Assembly: GCA_003755025.1 (NCBI GenBank)
Contig: RJVL01000009.1
Coordinates: 1 to 64,000 of the forward strand
Direction of reading: 5' to 3'
DNA: 64,000 nucleotides
Origin: Diaphorobacter nitroreducens
Lineage (GTDB): Bacteria; Pseudomonadota; Gammaproteobacteria; Burkholderiales; Burkholderiaceae_C
The position numbers were made by a program, and so were the translations under genes. The notes under the pieces were generated by a model, which searched no databases, was not told the DNA's origin, and worked only from the letters and a program-made list of their open reading frames with translations. This document shows, piece by piece, positions 1-8,702 of the stretch; position 1 is the stretch's first letter; every line of letters begins with the position of its first letter.

Positions 1-242
1 CAACAAGCCGCTCCAATCAGCGAAGCCCTGAATTCTACACCGGTTTTTAACCCCAGATCAACTCAAAGCAGAGAATTTTTCAACTCCCCTTCGCTACAAA
101 CGACAATTCACATTTGTGATGACTGTGCATTGCAGCGTGGAAGAAGTATACGTCGGGTTTTCCCTAAAAAAGCACTCCATGACACTTTTTTGTCGAGGGC
201 GCTCTAACCAACCTTCGCAAGAGGGCGCTTCATAATTCCTCC
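1..242. other. Non-coding left edge, upstream of the ABC-F gene
   Basis: No convincing coding sequence. The stretch is clearly richer in A+T than the rest of the window, with runs such as CCCTAAAAAAGC near 170, which fits a promoter region for the rightward ABC-F gene. A 9-base direct repeat GAGGGCGCT occurs near 195 and again near 222. The first bases could belong to the flank of a gene outside the window, but nothing can be identified. Confidence 0.5.
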
Positions 243-2129
243 ATGGCATTGATTACTCTGATGAACGCCCAGTTGGCGTTCGGGCATGTGGCGCTGCTGG
301 ACCATGCCACTTTCGCGCTGGAATCCGATGAGCGCGTGGGACTGATTGGGCGCAATGGTGCAGGGAAGTCGTCACTTCTGAAAATTCTGGGCGGCTTGGC
401 CCATGCAGATGACGGCACCCTGAGTGTCCAGCAGGGCCTGCGCATTACCTATGTGGCCCAAGAGCCTGATCTACAGCCTGAGGACACCGTCTTCCAATCC
501 GCCGCCCGCGGGTTGGGCGAAGCGATCGCGCTGCGGGAACAATACTTGGGGGGCGCCACAGGCCTTGATTTGGATGCATTGCAGTCTCAGATCGAGGCTT
601 ATGACGCCTGGAACTGGGAGCAACGGGTAGAGGAAACTTTGCACCGCCTGCACCTTGCCCCGGAGGCCATCGTGGGCACCCTCTCGGGAGGGACACGCAA
701 ACGAGTCGCGCTGGCGCAAGCCCTGGTGGCTCGCCCGGACGTGCTGCTGCTGGACGAGCCCACCAACCACCTAGACCTCGACTCCATAGAGTGGCTTGAA
801 GAACTGCTACTCGACTTCAAGGGTGGCATCGTCACGATCACCCACGACCGTGCGTTCCTCGACCGGATCGCCACGCGCATCGTGGAGCTCGACCGAGGAC
901 AGTTGCGCTCCTATCCCGGCAACTTTGCGCAGTACGTGGCGCAAAAGGAAGAGCAGTTGGCGCAAGAGGCCGTCATTAATGCACGGGCGGACAAGCTGCT
1001 GGCGCAGGAGGAGGTCTGGATCCGCAAGGGCGTGGAGGCGCGCCGCACGCGCAGCCAGAGCCGCATCAGCCGACTGGAGACCCTGCGCGCCAATCGCGCC
1101 GCGCGCCGTGACGCGGTTGGCAGCGTCAAGATGGACATCGCCTCGGGCAGCCAGAACAGCTACCAGGGGAAGATCATCGCCGAGCTGGCGCACGTAACCA
1201 AAACCTTTGGCGACAAAACCATCGTGCGGGACTTCAGCGCCACCATCCTGCGGGGCGACAAGGTGGGTTTGATCGGTCCCAACGGTGCGGGGAAAACCAC
1301 CCTGCTCAAGCTCATCCTGGGTGAACTGGAGCCTGACAGCGGTACGGTACGCCGCGGCGCCAACCTGCAGGTCGCGTATTTTGACCAGATGCGCCACAGT
1401 ATCGACATGGATGCCACGCTGGAGGACTTCATCAGTCCTGGCAGCGAGTGGATCGAGATCGGCACGCAGCGCAAGCATGTGAAGAGCTACCTCGGCGATT
1501 TCCTGTTCTCCCCCGCCCGGGCGCACTCCCCCGTGCGCTCGTTGTCCGGCGGCGAGCGCAACCGCCTGCTGCTGGCACGGCTGTTTGCGCGGCCCGCCAA
1601 CGTGCTGGTGCTGGACGAGCCCACCAACGATCTGGACATTGACACCCTCGAGCTGCTGGAGGAGCTGCTGCAGGATTACGATGGCACGGTGTTCGTAGTG
1701 AGCCACGACCGCACCTTCTTGGACAACGTGGTCACCAGCACCCTTGCGTTCGAGGGTAATGGCCTGTGGCGTGAGTACGAGGGCGGCGTGCAGGACTGGC
1801 TGGCCCAGTCGAACCGCAGCCGTTCACTCGCGGGCGGACCGGCGGTTCCTGAGAAAAATACGAGCAAGAATGAGCCAAAACGCCCGTCAGATAAGCGCGA
1901 GCAGCTACAAAAAAAGAAGCTTAGCTACAAGGAGCAGCGTGAACTGGAGCAGCTACCTGCCCAGATCGACGCACTGGAGGCCGAGCAAAAGGCGATCCGC
2001 GAAGAATTGGCGGACGGCAGCCTGTACAGCCGGGACGGCGCGCGGGCGACGGCGCTGCATACGCGTGACGGAGAGATCGAAGATCTGTTGATGCAGGCGC
2101 TGGAGCGCTGGTCCGCGCTCTCGTCCTGA
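243..2129 (+). CDS. uup: ABC-F family ATPase, Uup-like
   Basis: Soluble protein of 628 residues with two ABC ATPase domains and no membrane segment, the ABC-F layout. The first domain has Walker A GRNGAGKSS (around residue 37) and signature LSGGTRKR. The second has GPNGAGKTT (around 345) and LSGGERNR. Both carry the DEPTNxLD Walker B. The C-terminal 70 residues are charged and predicted coiled coil (KEQRELEQLPAQI...), as in Uup rather than EttA. Uup proteins act on ribosomes or branched DNA intermediates; which role applies here is not visible. The start at 243 puts the first domain immediately at the N terminus; no clear ribosome binding site precedes it. It converges on cheB with a 9-bp gap and is probably not part of the motility regulon. 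Confidence 0.93.
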   Translation: MALITLMNAQLAFGHVALLDHATFALESDERVGLIGRNGAGKSSLLKILGGLAHADDGTLSVQQGLRITYVAQEPDLQPEDTVFQSAARGLGEAIALREQYLGGATGLDLDALQSQIEAYDAWNWEQRVEETLHRLHLAPEAIVGTLSGGTRKRVALAQALVARPDVLLLDEPTNHLDLDSIEWLEELLLDFKGGIVTITHDRAFLDRIATRIVELDRGQLRSYPGNFAQYVAQKEEQLAQEAVINARADKLLAQEEVWIRKGVEARRTRSQSRISRLETLRANRAARRDAVGSVKMDIASGSQNSYQGKIIAELAHVTKTFGDKTIVRDFSATILRGDKVGLIGPNGAGKTTLLKLILGELEPDSGTVRRGANLQVAYFDQMRHSIDMDATLEDFISPGSEWIEIGTQRKHVKSYLGDFLFSPARAHSPVRSLSGGERNRLLLARLFARPANVLVLDEPTNDLDIDTLELLEELLQDYDGTVFVVSHDRTFLDNVVTSTLAFEGNGLWREYEGGVQDWLAQSNRSRSLAGGPAVPEKNTSKNEPKRPSDKREQLQKKKLSYKEQRELEQLPAQIDALEAEQKAIREELADGSLYSRDGARATALHTRDGEIEDLLMQALERWSALSS

Positions 2130-2138
2130 CGGGGCCGG

Positions 2139-3251
2139 TCAGATTCGGTGGTGCAACCGGTCGGTGGAACCGCGCAGGCGCGCAATCAGCGCCTGTGCAA
2201 TCTGCGACAGCGGCAGCACCTCGTCGGCCGCCCCATGGGCGATGGCCTCGCGCGGCATACCGAAGACGATGCAACTGGCTTCGTCCTGCACGTAGTTGTA
2301 GCTGCCTGCGTCGCGCATCTCACGCATGGCAGCAGCGCCATCGCCGCCCATGCCGGTGAGCATGATGCCGTAGGCATTGCGCCCCACCACGGCGGCTGCC
2401 GACTTGAACAGCACCTCCACCGAAGGCTTGTGCCGGTTGACCGGCGGGCTGTCATCCACCACCGCTACATAGTTGGCGCCGCTGCGTGCCAGGTAGAACT
2501 GCCGCCCCCCCGGCGCAATATAGGCATGGCCGGGCAGAATCCGCTCGCCGTTCACCGCCTCTTTGACCGTGATCTGGCACAGGCTGTTGAGCCTCGCTGC
2601 AAAACTGGTGGTGAACCCTGGCGGCATGTGCTGGGTGATCACGATGGCCGGAGAGTCCGCCGGCATATGGATCAGGACCTCGCGGATGGCCTCGGTGCCG
2701 CCGGTCGACGCGCCAATGCAGATCACCTTTTCGGTAGAGACGCGCCCCAGCAGCGCCGACGCCGCGGGAGCGGGAGCCGGCGCGGTAGCGGCACCTGCAT
2801 CGGGGTGGACAATGGCGGCGGCGCTGCGCGCGGGGGCGCGCCGCACATGGGCCACGGCCGCAACGCGGATCTTGTCCACGATCTGAGCCGCCAATTCGTT
2901 CAGTCCGCTGGACAGCCCCACGCGCGGCTTGGCGACGAAATCCACGGCCCCCAGTTCGAGCGCCCGCATGGTCACTTCGGCGCCGCGCTCGGTCAGGGTC
3001 GAGATCATCACCACGGGCATCGGCCGCAGGCGCATCAAGCGCCCCAGGAAGTCGATGCCGTCCATGCGCGGCATCTCCACATCGAGCGTGATCACGTCGG
3101 GATTTTTCTCGCGGATCATCTCGCGCGCGATCAGCGGGTCGTTGGCCGTGCCGATGCACTCCATGTCGCTCTGGCGGTTGATGATCTCCGACAGCAGGCT
3201 GCGCACCAATGCCGAATCGTCCACCACGATCACCCTGATCTTGCCGCTCAT
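2139..3251 (-). CDS. cheB: Chemotaxis response regulator protein-glutamate methylesterase CheB
   Basis: Removes methyl groups from chemoreceptor glutamates and deamidates glutamines when phosphorylated by CheA. The 370-residue protein has an N-terminal receiver with phosphoacceptor Asp57 ([11 protein letters not shown]), an Ala/Pro-rich linker (about 135-170) and a C-terminal methylesterase domain. The catalytic triad is visible: Ser182 in [11 protein letters not shown], His208 in TQHMPPG, Asp304 in [11 protein letters not shown] chose the ATG at 3251 over an in-frame TTG three codons upstream. It is the last gene of the leftward che operon, after cheD. Confidence 0.97.
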   Translation of the reverse strand: MSGKIRVIVVDDSALVRSLLSEIINRQSDMECIGTANDPLIAREMIREKNPDVITLDVEMPRMDGIDFLGRLMRLRPMPVVMISTLTERGAEVTMRALELGAVDFVAKPRVGLSSGLNELAAQIVDKIRVAAVAHVRRAPARSAAAIVHPDAGAATAPAPAPAASALLGRVSTEKVICIGASTGGTEAIREVLIHMPADSPAIVITQHMPPGFTTSFAARLNSLCQITVKEAVNGERILPGHAYIAPGGRQFYLARSGANYVAVVDDSPPVNRHKPSVEVLFKSAAAVVGRNAYGIMLTGMGGDGAAAMREMRDAGSYNYVQDEASCIVFGMPREAIAHGAADEVLPLSQIAQALIARLRGSTDRLHHRI

Positions 3252-3288
3252 GCCTTTCAAATCCTTGCTGTATTGTTAGTGCCGCCGA

Positions 3289-4026
3289 TCAGAACAGATC
3301 CACGGAGCCTCCGCTGGTGGCGCGCGCCACGGTAGCCGCGTTGCCCCGCACCACTTCCTGCTCCAGCGTTTCGGGATGGGCATGCGCCAGGCGCTTGACC
3401 ATCACCTTGCCCGTCACCGGAAAGAACACCACTTTGCGCGGATAGATGTCGAGCACGTCCTCCGACACCACCGGAATGCGCTCCGTGGCCAGATAGTCTT
3501 GCACAAAGCGGGTGTTGCGCTCGCCCACGTTGAGCGTGGTGAAGTTGTGCATCACCTGGGCACCGCCGAAGATCTTGGCCTGCAGCGTCTCGCGGCGAGC
3601 GCCCAGCTTCATCATCTCATTAATGAGCAGTTCCATGGCGTAGGAACCATACCGGCCCGACGCATCGGCGCTGTCCCCCTCGGGCAGCATGAAGTGGTTC
3701 ATGCCTCCCACGCGCATGCGGCTGTCCCACAGACAGGCGGCAATGCACGATCCCAGCACCGTCATGATGGCCAGGCTGTCGTGCGAGACAAAAAACTCGC
3801 CTGGCAAGACCTTCACCGCGTTGTGCTGGAAATGGTGATCGAAAAAGAAAAACGATGCCTCACCCGGCCTGCGCGGACAGGCCTTGAGCTCCTGCAGCGT
3901 CATGGCAGGCGCGGTGCCTGCCGGGGCATTCATAGGCAGAGGCGTGATGCGGGGCGTGCGCCGGCGCTCCAGCCCCCCGCCCGGCAAGGCAGAGGGCCGT
4001 GGATCAGCTCCGGGTGTGATGCTCAT
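3289..4026 (-). CDS. cheD: Chemoreceptor glutamine deamidase CheD
   Basis: Deamidates receptor glutamines and so tunes receptor signalling together with CheR and CheB. The CheD core begins near residue 70. The catalytic Cys94 lies in TVLGSCIAACL and the partner His111 in GGMNHFMLP. Residues 1-50 are a Pro/Arg-rich extension unusual for CheD; in-frame ATGs at 3933 or 3903 are possible alternative starts. The C terminus ends GGSVDLF, very like the AGSIELF end of the small CheZ-like protein of the same operon. It lies between cheR and cheB. Confidence 0.95.
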   Translation of the reverse strand: MSITPGADPRPSALPGGGLERRRTPRITPLPMNAPAGTAPAMTLQELKACPRRPGEASFFFFDHHFQHNAVKVLPGEFFVSHDSLAIMTVLGSCIAACLWDSRMRVGGMNHFMLPEGDSADASGRYGSYAMELLINEMMKLGARRETLQAKIFGGAQVMHNFTTLNVGERNTRFVQDYLATERIPVVSEDVLDIYPRKVVFFPVTGKVMVKRLAHAHPETLEQEVVRGNAATVARATSGGSVDLF

Positions 4027-4066
4027 GGATTCGCCAGCGCCTCGCGGTAGGTCAAAAATGCCCGCA

Positions 4067-4960
4067 TCAGATGCGTTCGTACACCGTCTTGCCTCGCAAG
4101 GCAAAAAGGTCGCGCGAATCGCTGAAGTTCTCGGCATGCCCCACGAACAGCATGCCGCCGGGCTTGAGCACACGGTGGATGCGCTCCAGCACCCGTCGCT
4201 GGGTGGGGCCGTCAAAATAAATCATCACGTTGCGGCAAAAGACTACGTCGAAGGGCTCGCGGAACGGCCAGTCGTCGCGGATCAGGTTCACGCTCAGGAA
4301 CTCGATGGGTTTGCGCAACTCGGGGCGCACACGCGCCAGCCCGGCGTTGCCGCCCTTGCCGCGCAGAAAGAAGCGCTGCAGGCGCTCTTGGCTCAAGCCC
4401 TTCAGACCGTCGAGGCGATAGACCCCGCGGGCGGCCGTGGCCAGCACCCGCGAATCGATGTCGCTGGCCATCAGCTTGAAAGACGCGTTGTTGCCCAGGG
4501 TTTCCAGGACCGTCATCGCGATCGAGTAAGGTTCTTCGCCGGTCGATGCCGCATTGCACCAGATGTTCCATGGCCCGGCAGAGCGCATGCGCAGCAGCGA
4601 CGCCAGGATCTCGAAATGGTGTTGCTCGCGAAAGAACGCCGTGAGGTTGGTGGTCAGGGCGTTCACGAACTCCTGCCACTCCGGCCCGTCGTGGCCTTCC
4701 AGCCAGCTCAGGTACTCATGAAAGCTGTCGTACCCGGTATCGCGCAAGCGGCGCGACAGGCGGCTGTACACCATGGCGTGCTTGCCATCATGCAGGCTGA
4801 TGCCGGCGCGCTGGTAGATCAGGGACTGCACCCGCGCGAAGTCCTGATGGGTCCAGGCGAACTCGCGCCCTTCGCCACTCTCGGCCACGGGAGCAGCAGC
4901 CCCCGCAGCGGGGCGGGCCGGGCGCCGTGGCGCGGCGGTGGGGCTGGCGGTCAGGCTCAT
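4067..4960 (-). CDS. cheR: Chemotaxis protein methyltransferase CheR
   Basis: S-adenosylmethionine-dependent methyltransferase that methylates receptor glutamates. The 297-residue protein starts with a 35-residue Ala/Pro-rich stretch. An all-helical CheR N domain follows (about 38-100) and then the Rossmann methyltransferase domain. Landmarks are WCNAASTGEEPYSIAM (SAM-binding glycine-poor motif I of CheR), VFCRNVMIYF and LKPGGMLFVGHAE. No TPR extension and no pentapeptide-binding insert can be judged by eye. About 40 bp separate it from cheD downstream and 48 bp from cheW upstream. Confidence 0.96.
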   Translation of the reverse strand: MSLTASPTAAPRRPARPAAGAAAPVAESGEGREFAWTHQDFARVQSLIYQRAGISLHDGKHAMVYSRLSRRLRDTGYDSFHEYLSWLEGHDGPEWQEFVNALTTNLTAFFREQHHFEILASLLRMRSAGPWNIWCNAASTGEEPYSIAMTVLETLGNNASFKLMASDIDSRVLATAARGVYRLDGLKGLSQERLQRFFLRGKGGNAGLARVRPELRKPIEFLSVNLIRDDWPFREPFDVVFCRNVMIYFDGPTQRRVLERIHRVLKPGGMLFVGHAENFSDSRDLFALRGKTVYERI

Positions 4961-5008
4961 GGCGCGCTCGTCAACGTGTGTATAGCGGGAAGGCTGCGGC
5001 TCGCCGCA

Positions 5009-5497
5009 TCAGTCCCCGGCCATGGCAAGGCCCATGTCCATGCCGGCCATGAGTTTTTCGATGTCCAGCAAGATGAGCATGCGGTCGCCCACCGAGCCAA
5101 GCCCGCGGATGCACTGCGCGTCGATGGAGCTCTCGATGTCCGGGGCCGTGCGAACCTGTTCGGGCGTCAGCTCCATCACGTCGCTCACGGAATCCACCAC
5201 GATGCCCACCACCCGCTCGCGCAGGTTCAGGATGATGACGACCGTGAAGCTGTTGTACTCGGCCTGCGCACAGTTGAAGCGCAGCCGCATGTCCACGATC
5301 GGCACGATGGTGCCTCGCAGGTTGGTCACACCTTTGATGAAAGCCGGCGCATGGGCGATGCGCGTGGGGTTTTCATAGCCGCGGATTTCCTGCACCTTGA
5401 GGATGTCGATGCCGTATTCCTCCTGGCCCAGGCGGAACGTCAGGTATTCCCTCGCGCCCGCAGCCGTGGTCTCTGCGCCCTTGTCCACCAGACTCAT
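5009..5497 (-). CDS. cheW: Chemotaxis coupling protein CheW
   Basis: Adaptor that links chemoreceptors to the P5 domain of CheA at the inner face of the membrane. The protein is 162 residues, a single CheW-like (SH3-like double barrel) domain with the family landmarks [31 protein letters not shown] and [13 protein letters not shown]. It lies 33 bp downstream of cheA and is clearly co-transcribed. No chemoreceptor gene is associated with it here. Confidence 0.96.
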   Translation of the reverse strand: MSLVDKGAETTAAGAREYLTFRLGQEEYGIDILKVQEIRGYENPTRIAHAPAFIKGVTNLRGTIVPIVDMRLRFNCAQAEYNSFTVVIILNLRERVVGIVVDSVSDVMELTPEQVRTAPDIESSIDAQCIRGLGSVGDRMLILLDIEKLMAGMDMGLAMAGD

Positions 5498-5530
5498 GCC
5501 CTCACTCCTCGTCGTTCAGCGTTTCGCAAT

Positions 5531-7663
5531 TCAGTGGCGCGCACGGCGCACCAGGGCAGCCGTGTCCAGAATCAAGGCCACGGTGCCATCCCCCAGAATG
5601 GTGGCGCCCGACACGTTGGGCACCTTGCGGTAGTTGGTCTCCAGGTTCTTCACCACCACCTGGTGCTGCCCCAGCAGTTCGTCGACCAGCACCGCCACGC
5701 GGCTGCCATCGGCCTCCACCACCACCATGATGCTGCTGGTGGAATTCGCGTCGGGGCGCGGCACCTGGAAGATCTTCTCCAGCGCCACCACGGGCATGTA
5801 TTCGTCGCGCACCTTCACCAGTTGGGAGCCCTGGGCCACGGTGTTCACTTCGCCACCGTTGACCTGGAACGACTCCACCACCGACGACAGCGGCAGGATG
5901 TACACCTCGTCGCTCACGCCCACCGACATGCCGTCCATGATGGCCAGCGTCAGCGGCAAGCGCACGGACACACGCATGCCGTAGCCTTCAGCGGAATCAA
6001 TCTCCACCGAACCACCCAGCGCGGTGATGTTGCGCTTGACCACGTCCATGCCCACGCCGCGGCCCGAGACATCGGTCACCACATCCGCCGTGGAGAAACC
6101 GGGCGCGAAGATCAGGTTCCAGACCTCGCTGTCGGGCATGGCGTCGGAAACATCCAGCCCACGCTCGCGCGCCTTCTTGAGGATCTTCTCGCGCGACATG
6201 CCCTTGCCGTCGTCGCGCACCTCGATCACGATGGAGCCCCCCTGGTGCGATGCCGACAGCGTGATGGTTCCGTGTTCTGGCTTGCCCGCAGCCAGGCGGT
6301 CGGCGGGCATCTCGATGCCGTGGTCGCAGCTGTTGCGCACCAGGTGGGTCAGCGGGTCGGTGATCTTCTCGACCAGGCTCTTGTCCAGTTCGGTCGCCTC
6401 GCCGTGGGTGACGAAATCCACCTTCTTGCCCAGCTTGCCCGCCAAGTCACGCAGCATGCGCGGGAATCGGTTGAACACGATCGACATGGGAATCATGCGG
6501 ATCGACATCACGGATTCCTGCAGGTCGCGCGTGTTGCGATCCAGGTCGGCCAGGCCTGCCAGCAGTTGCTGGTAGACGCCGGCGTCCAGGCCACGGCTGT
6601 TCTGCGCCAGCATGGCCTGGGTGATGACCAGTTCGCCCACCAGGTTGATGAGCTGATCCACCTTGCTCACCGCCACGCGGATGGTGGACGATTCCATGGA
6701 GGCCTGCGCGCCGCCCTTGGCCTCGGCGGAGGCGGCACGCGCGGCAGGCCGCTCAGCAGCACTGGCCGGTGCGGCGGCAGGAGCGGCCTCGACAGGCACG
6801 CCCGGCGCGCCGGCAAAGAAGCCGTACGGCTCGGCCAGGGCCGCAGCGGATGGCTCCAGCGGCTCGTGGGCCTCTTGCGCGGCAGGCGCCGCGGAGGTCG
6901 CCGCGTCGTGGATGGCCACCTGCTCTTTCGCCACATGGAATGCGAACAGGTCCAGCAGATCCTCGTCCGTGGACGTGGTCTGCACCGCGAACCGGCGCAT
7001 GCCGGGGCGGTCTTCCGGCAGATCGTTGATGCTGCCCAAGCCCGGGATGTCGCGGAACAGGTCCTTGATCGCATCGGCCAATGTCACCTGGGCCAGTGGA
7101 CCGATGTGGATCTCCAGCGAGCGAGCGCCGCCGGGGACCGCCGCAGCGGGCACCACCGGCGCAACCGCGGGCGTTGGCGCAGGTGCCGCAGCAACCACAG
7201 GCGCTGGAGCGGGCACCGCTGCGGCGGGCGCTGCCGCTGGCACGGCGCCGGCCGCCAGTTCGCTGATGCGGCGCACGAGGTCATGCGTGGAAACCGCCTC
7301 ACCCTGCCCGCCCGCCTGATGGCGTGCCAGCAGGCTGCGCGAGGCGTCCGCCGACTCCAGCAGCACGTCCACCATCTGCGGGATCAGCTGGAGTTCGTGG
7401 CGGCGCAGCCGGTCCAGCAGCGATTCCATTTGGTGTGTGAGTTCCGCCACATCCGAAAAACCGAAGGTGGCCGAGCCGCCCTTGATGGAATGCGCGCAGC
7501 GGAAGATGCCGTTCAGCTCTTCGTCGTTGGCGGCATCCACGTCCAGGTCCAGCAGCATCTGCTCCATCTGGTCCAGGTTCTCGCCGGCCTCTTCGAAGAA
7601 GATCTGATAGAACTGGCTGAGGTCAAAGTCCGCGCCTGCGCCCTCTTGGTAGGTATCCGCCAT
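5531..7663 (-). CDS. cheA: Chemotaxis sensor histidine kinase CheA
   Basis: Autophosphorylates in response to receptors and phosphorylates CheY and CheB. The 710-residue protein keeps the full CheA order. P1 (HPt) has phosphorylated His58 in CAHSIKGGS. An Ala/Pro linker (about 140-180) leads to a P2-like CheY-docking region around 185-255. A second Ala-rich linker is followed by P3 dimerisation helices near 320-385. The P4 ATPase has LVRNSCDHGIE (N box), VRDDGKGM (G1) and GRGVGMDVV (G2). The C-terminal P5 is CheW-like. The start at 7663 has an AGGA-type ribosome binding site. It follows cheY. Confidence 0.97.
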   Translation of the reverse strand: MADTYQEGAGADFDLSQFYQIFFEEAGENLDQMEQMLLDLDVDAANDEELNGIFRCAHSIKGGSATFGFSDVAELTHQMESLLDRLRRHELQLIPQMVDVLLESADASRSLLARHQAGGQGEAVSTHDLVRRISELAAGAVPAAAPAAAVPAPAPVVAAAPAPTPAVAPVVPAAAVPGGARSLEIHIGPLAQVTLADAIKDLFRDIPGLGSINDLPEDRPGMRRFAVQTTSTDEDLLDLFAFHVAKEQVAIHDAATSAAPAAQEAHEPLEPSAAALAEPYGFFAGAPGVPVEAAPAAAPASAAERPAARAASAEAKGGAQASMESSTIRVAVSKVDQLINLVGELVITQAMLAQNSRGLDAGVYQQLLAGLADLDRNTRDLQESVMSIRMIPMSIVFNRFPRMLRDLAGKLGKKVDFVTHGEATELDKSLVEKITDPLTHLVRNSCDHGIEMPADRLAAGKPEHGTITLSASHQGGSIVIEVRDDGKGMSREKILKKARERGLDVSDAMPDSEVWNLIFAPGFSTADVVTDVSGRGVGMDVVKRNITALGGSVEIDSAEGYGMRVSVRLPLTLAIMDGMSVGVSDEVYILPLSSVVESFQVNGGEVNTVAQGSQLVKVRDEYMPVVALEKIFQVPRPDANSTSSIMVVVEADGSRVAVLVDELLGQHQVVVKNLETNYRKVPNVSGATILGDGTVALILDTAALVRRARH

Positions 7664-7714
7664 GGTCCCGAGTTCCTGTGTGCTACGTCGTAGGTGTTGG
7701 TGTGGCCGGCGCGA

Positions 7715-8077
7715 TCAGCGGATGACCTTTTGGATCACTTCGATGAGGCGCGTGGGGTCGAACGGCTTGACCAGCCAGCCGGTGGCGCCCGCGCTGCGGC
7801 CGGCCTGCTTCATCTGGTCGCTGGATTCCGTCGTGAGGATGAGGATGGGAATGCTCTTGAAGCGCGGATGCTCGCGCAGCTTGCGCGTGAGGCCGATGCC
7901 GTCCAGGCGCGGCATGTTCTGGTCGGCCAGCACCAGATGGATGTCGTGGGTCTCGGCCTTTTCCAGCGCGTCCTGGCCATCCACCGCTTCCACCACGTGG
8001 TACCCCGCTCCGGTGAGCGTGAAGGAAACCATTTTCCGCATGGACGGAGAATCATCGACCGCAAGAATGGACTGCAT
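7715..8077 (-). CDS. CheY-like single-domain response regulator (che operon copy)
   Basis: A 120-residue stand-alone receiver. The acidic pocket, phosphoacceptor Asp52 (LADQNMPRLDG), Thr82/83 (LILTTES) and Lys104 (WLVKPFDP) are all intact, so it should accept phosphate from CheA. It differs clearly from the second CheY at 30164, which is closer to the E. coli motor-binding type. This copy may be a phosphate sink or act on a different target. The ATG at 8077 has a GGAG ribosome binding site; an upstream in-frame TTG was rejected. It sits between the CheZ-like gene and cheA. Confidence 0.92.
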   Translation of the reverse strand: MQSILAVDDSPSMRKMVSFTLTGAGYHVVEAVDGQDALEKAETHDIHLVLADQNMPRLDGIGLTRKLREHPRFKSIPILILTTESSDQMKQAGRSAGATGWLVKPFDPTRLIEVIQKVIR

Positions 8078-8145
8078 GTAAAGCTCCAACGACTTTTGAT
8101 TTGAATAAGGTTAATGGGTTGGGAGATACGGGAACCGCGCCTGGA

Positions 8146-8592
8146 TCAGAACAGCTCGATCGAGCCGGCCTCCATCTCGCTTTGCGTGACAGGGTTGGGC
8201 CGATCGGGCACCACGCCCTCCAGCGGCGCGGCGTCCTCCCCCTCTTCTTGTCCCATGGTCTCGGCCGCCAGGCGAAAGGCGCATCCCTGCAACACCTTGG
8301 TAGTGTGGATGATGAGTTGGGTCGCCATGTCGTGAAACTGCAACTCCGTCACTGCACTGCGCAAGGCGGTGCGCAAATCGGCCAACTCTGCCGACGCGCC
8401 GATGAGCTCATCCGTCAGCGAGGCGTTGGCCTCGCCGAAACGCGCGAGCAGGTTCTCGGTGGCGTGGTTGAGCAGCCCTTCCAGCCGGTGCAGGTCGTGC
8501 ATGGCCATCAGCAGGGAATCCTGCAACTCGGCCGCCACCATGACGGGCACCTGCACGGCAGGCCCATCTGGCGTATTTAGCGTAGATTGCAT
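8146..8592 (-). CDS. Small CheZ-like protein, putative CheY phosphatase
   Basis: First gene of the leftward che operon; 148 residues, predicted mostly helical. I recognise no named family with certainty. Residues 85-94 read QFHDMATQLI, matching the active-site helix of the true CheZ in this window ([10 protein letters not shown], Asp137/Gln141 there). The Asp88 and Gln92 spacing is exactly the D-x3-Q of CheZ. The C terminus ends SIELF after an acidic tract, recalling the CheY-binding tail of CheZ (DDLLASLGF). It is shorter than CheZ (211 aa). The start at 8592 is set by a GGAGAA ribosome binding site; the longer reading frame to 8721 lacks one. Phosphatase activity is an inference. Confidence 0.75.
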   Translation of the reverse strand: MQSTLNTPDGPAVQVPVMVAAELQDSLLMAMHDLHRLEGLLNHATENLLARFGEANASLTDELIGASAELADLRTALRSAVTELQFHDMATQLIIHTTKVLQGCAFRLAAETMGQEEGEDAAPLEGVVPDRPNPVTQSEMEAGSIELF

Positions 8593-8702
8593 CGTTTCTC
8601 CATAGCTGCTGGCGCACAGCCGGCGGCACCATCGTCCGGGGCCCATTCCTGTCGCCTGTACTGCAGCATTACGGCATCCGTTGTACCGCGCCACAGGCTG
8701 AA

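Noticed and set aside
3884-7693. Open frame of 1269 codons antisense to cheD, cheR, cheW and cheA
   Set aside because: It lies opposite four clearly conserved genes. Its protein is rich in His, Arg and Gln, as expected for a shadow of high-GC codon bias, and matches no family.
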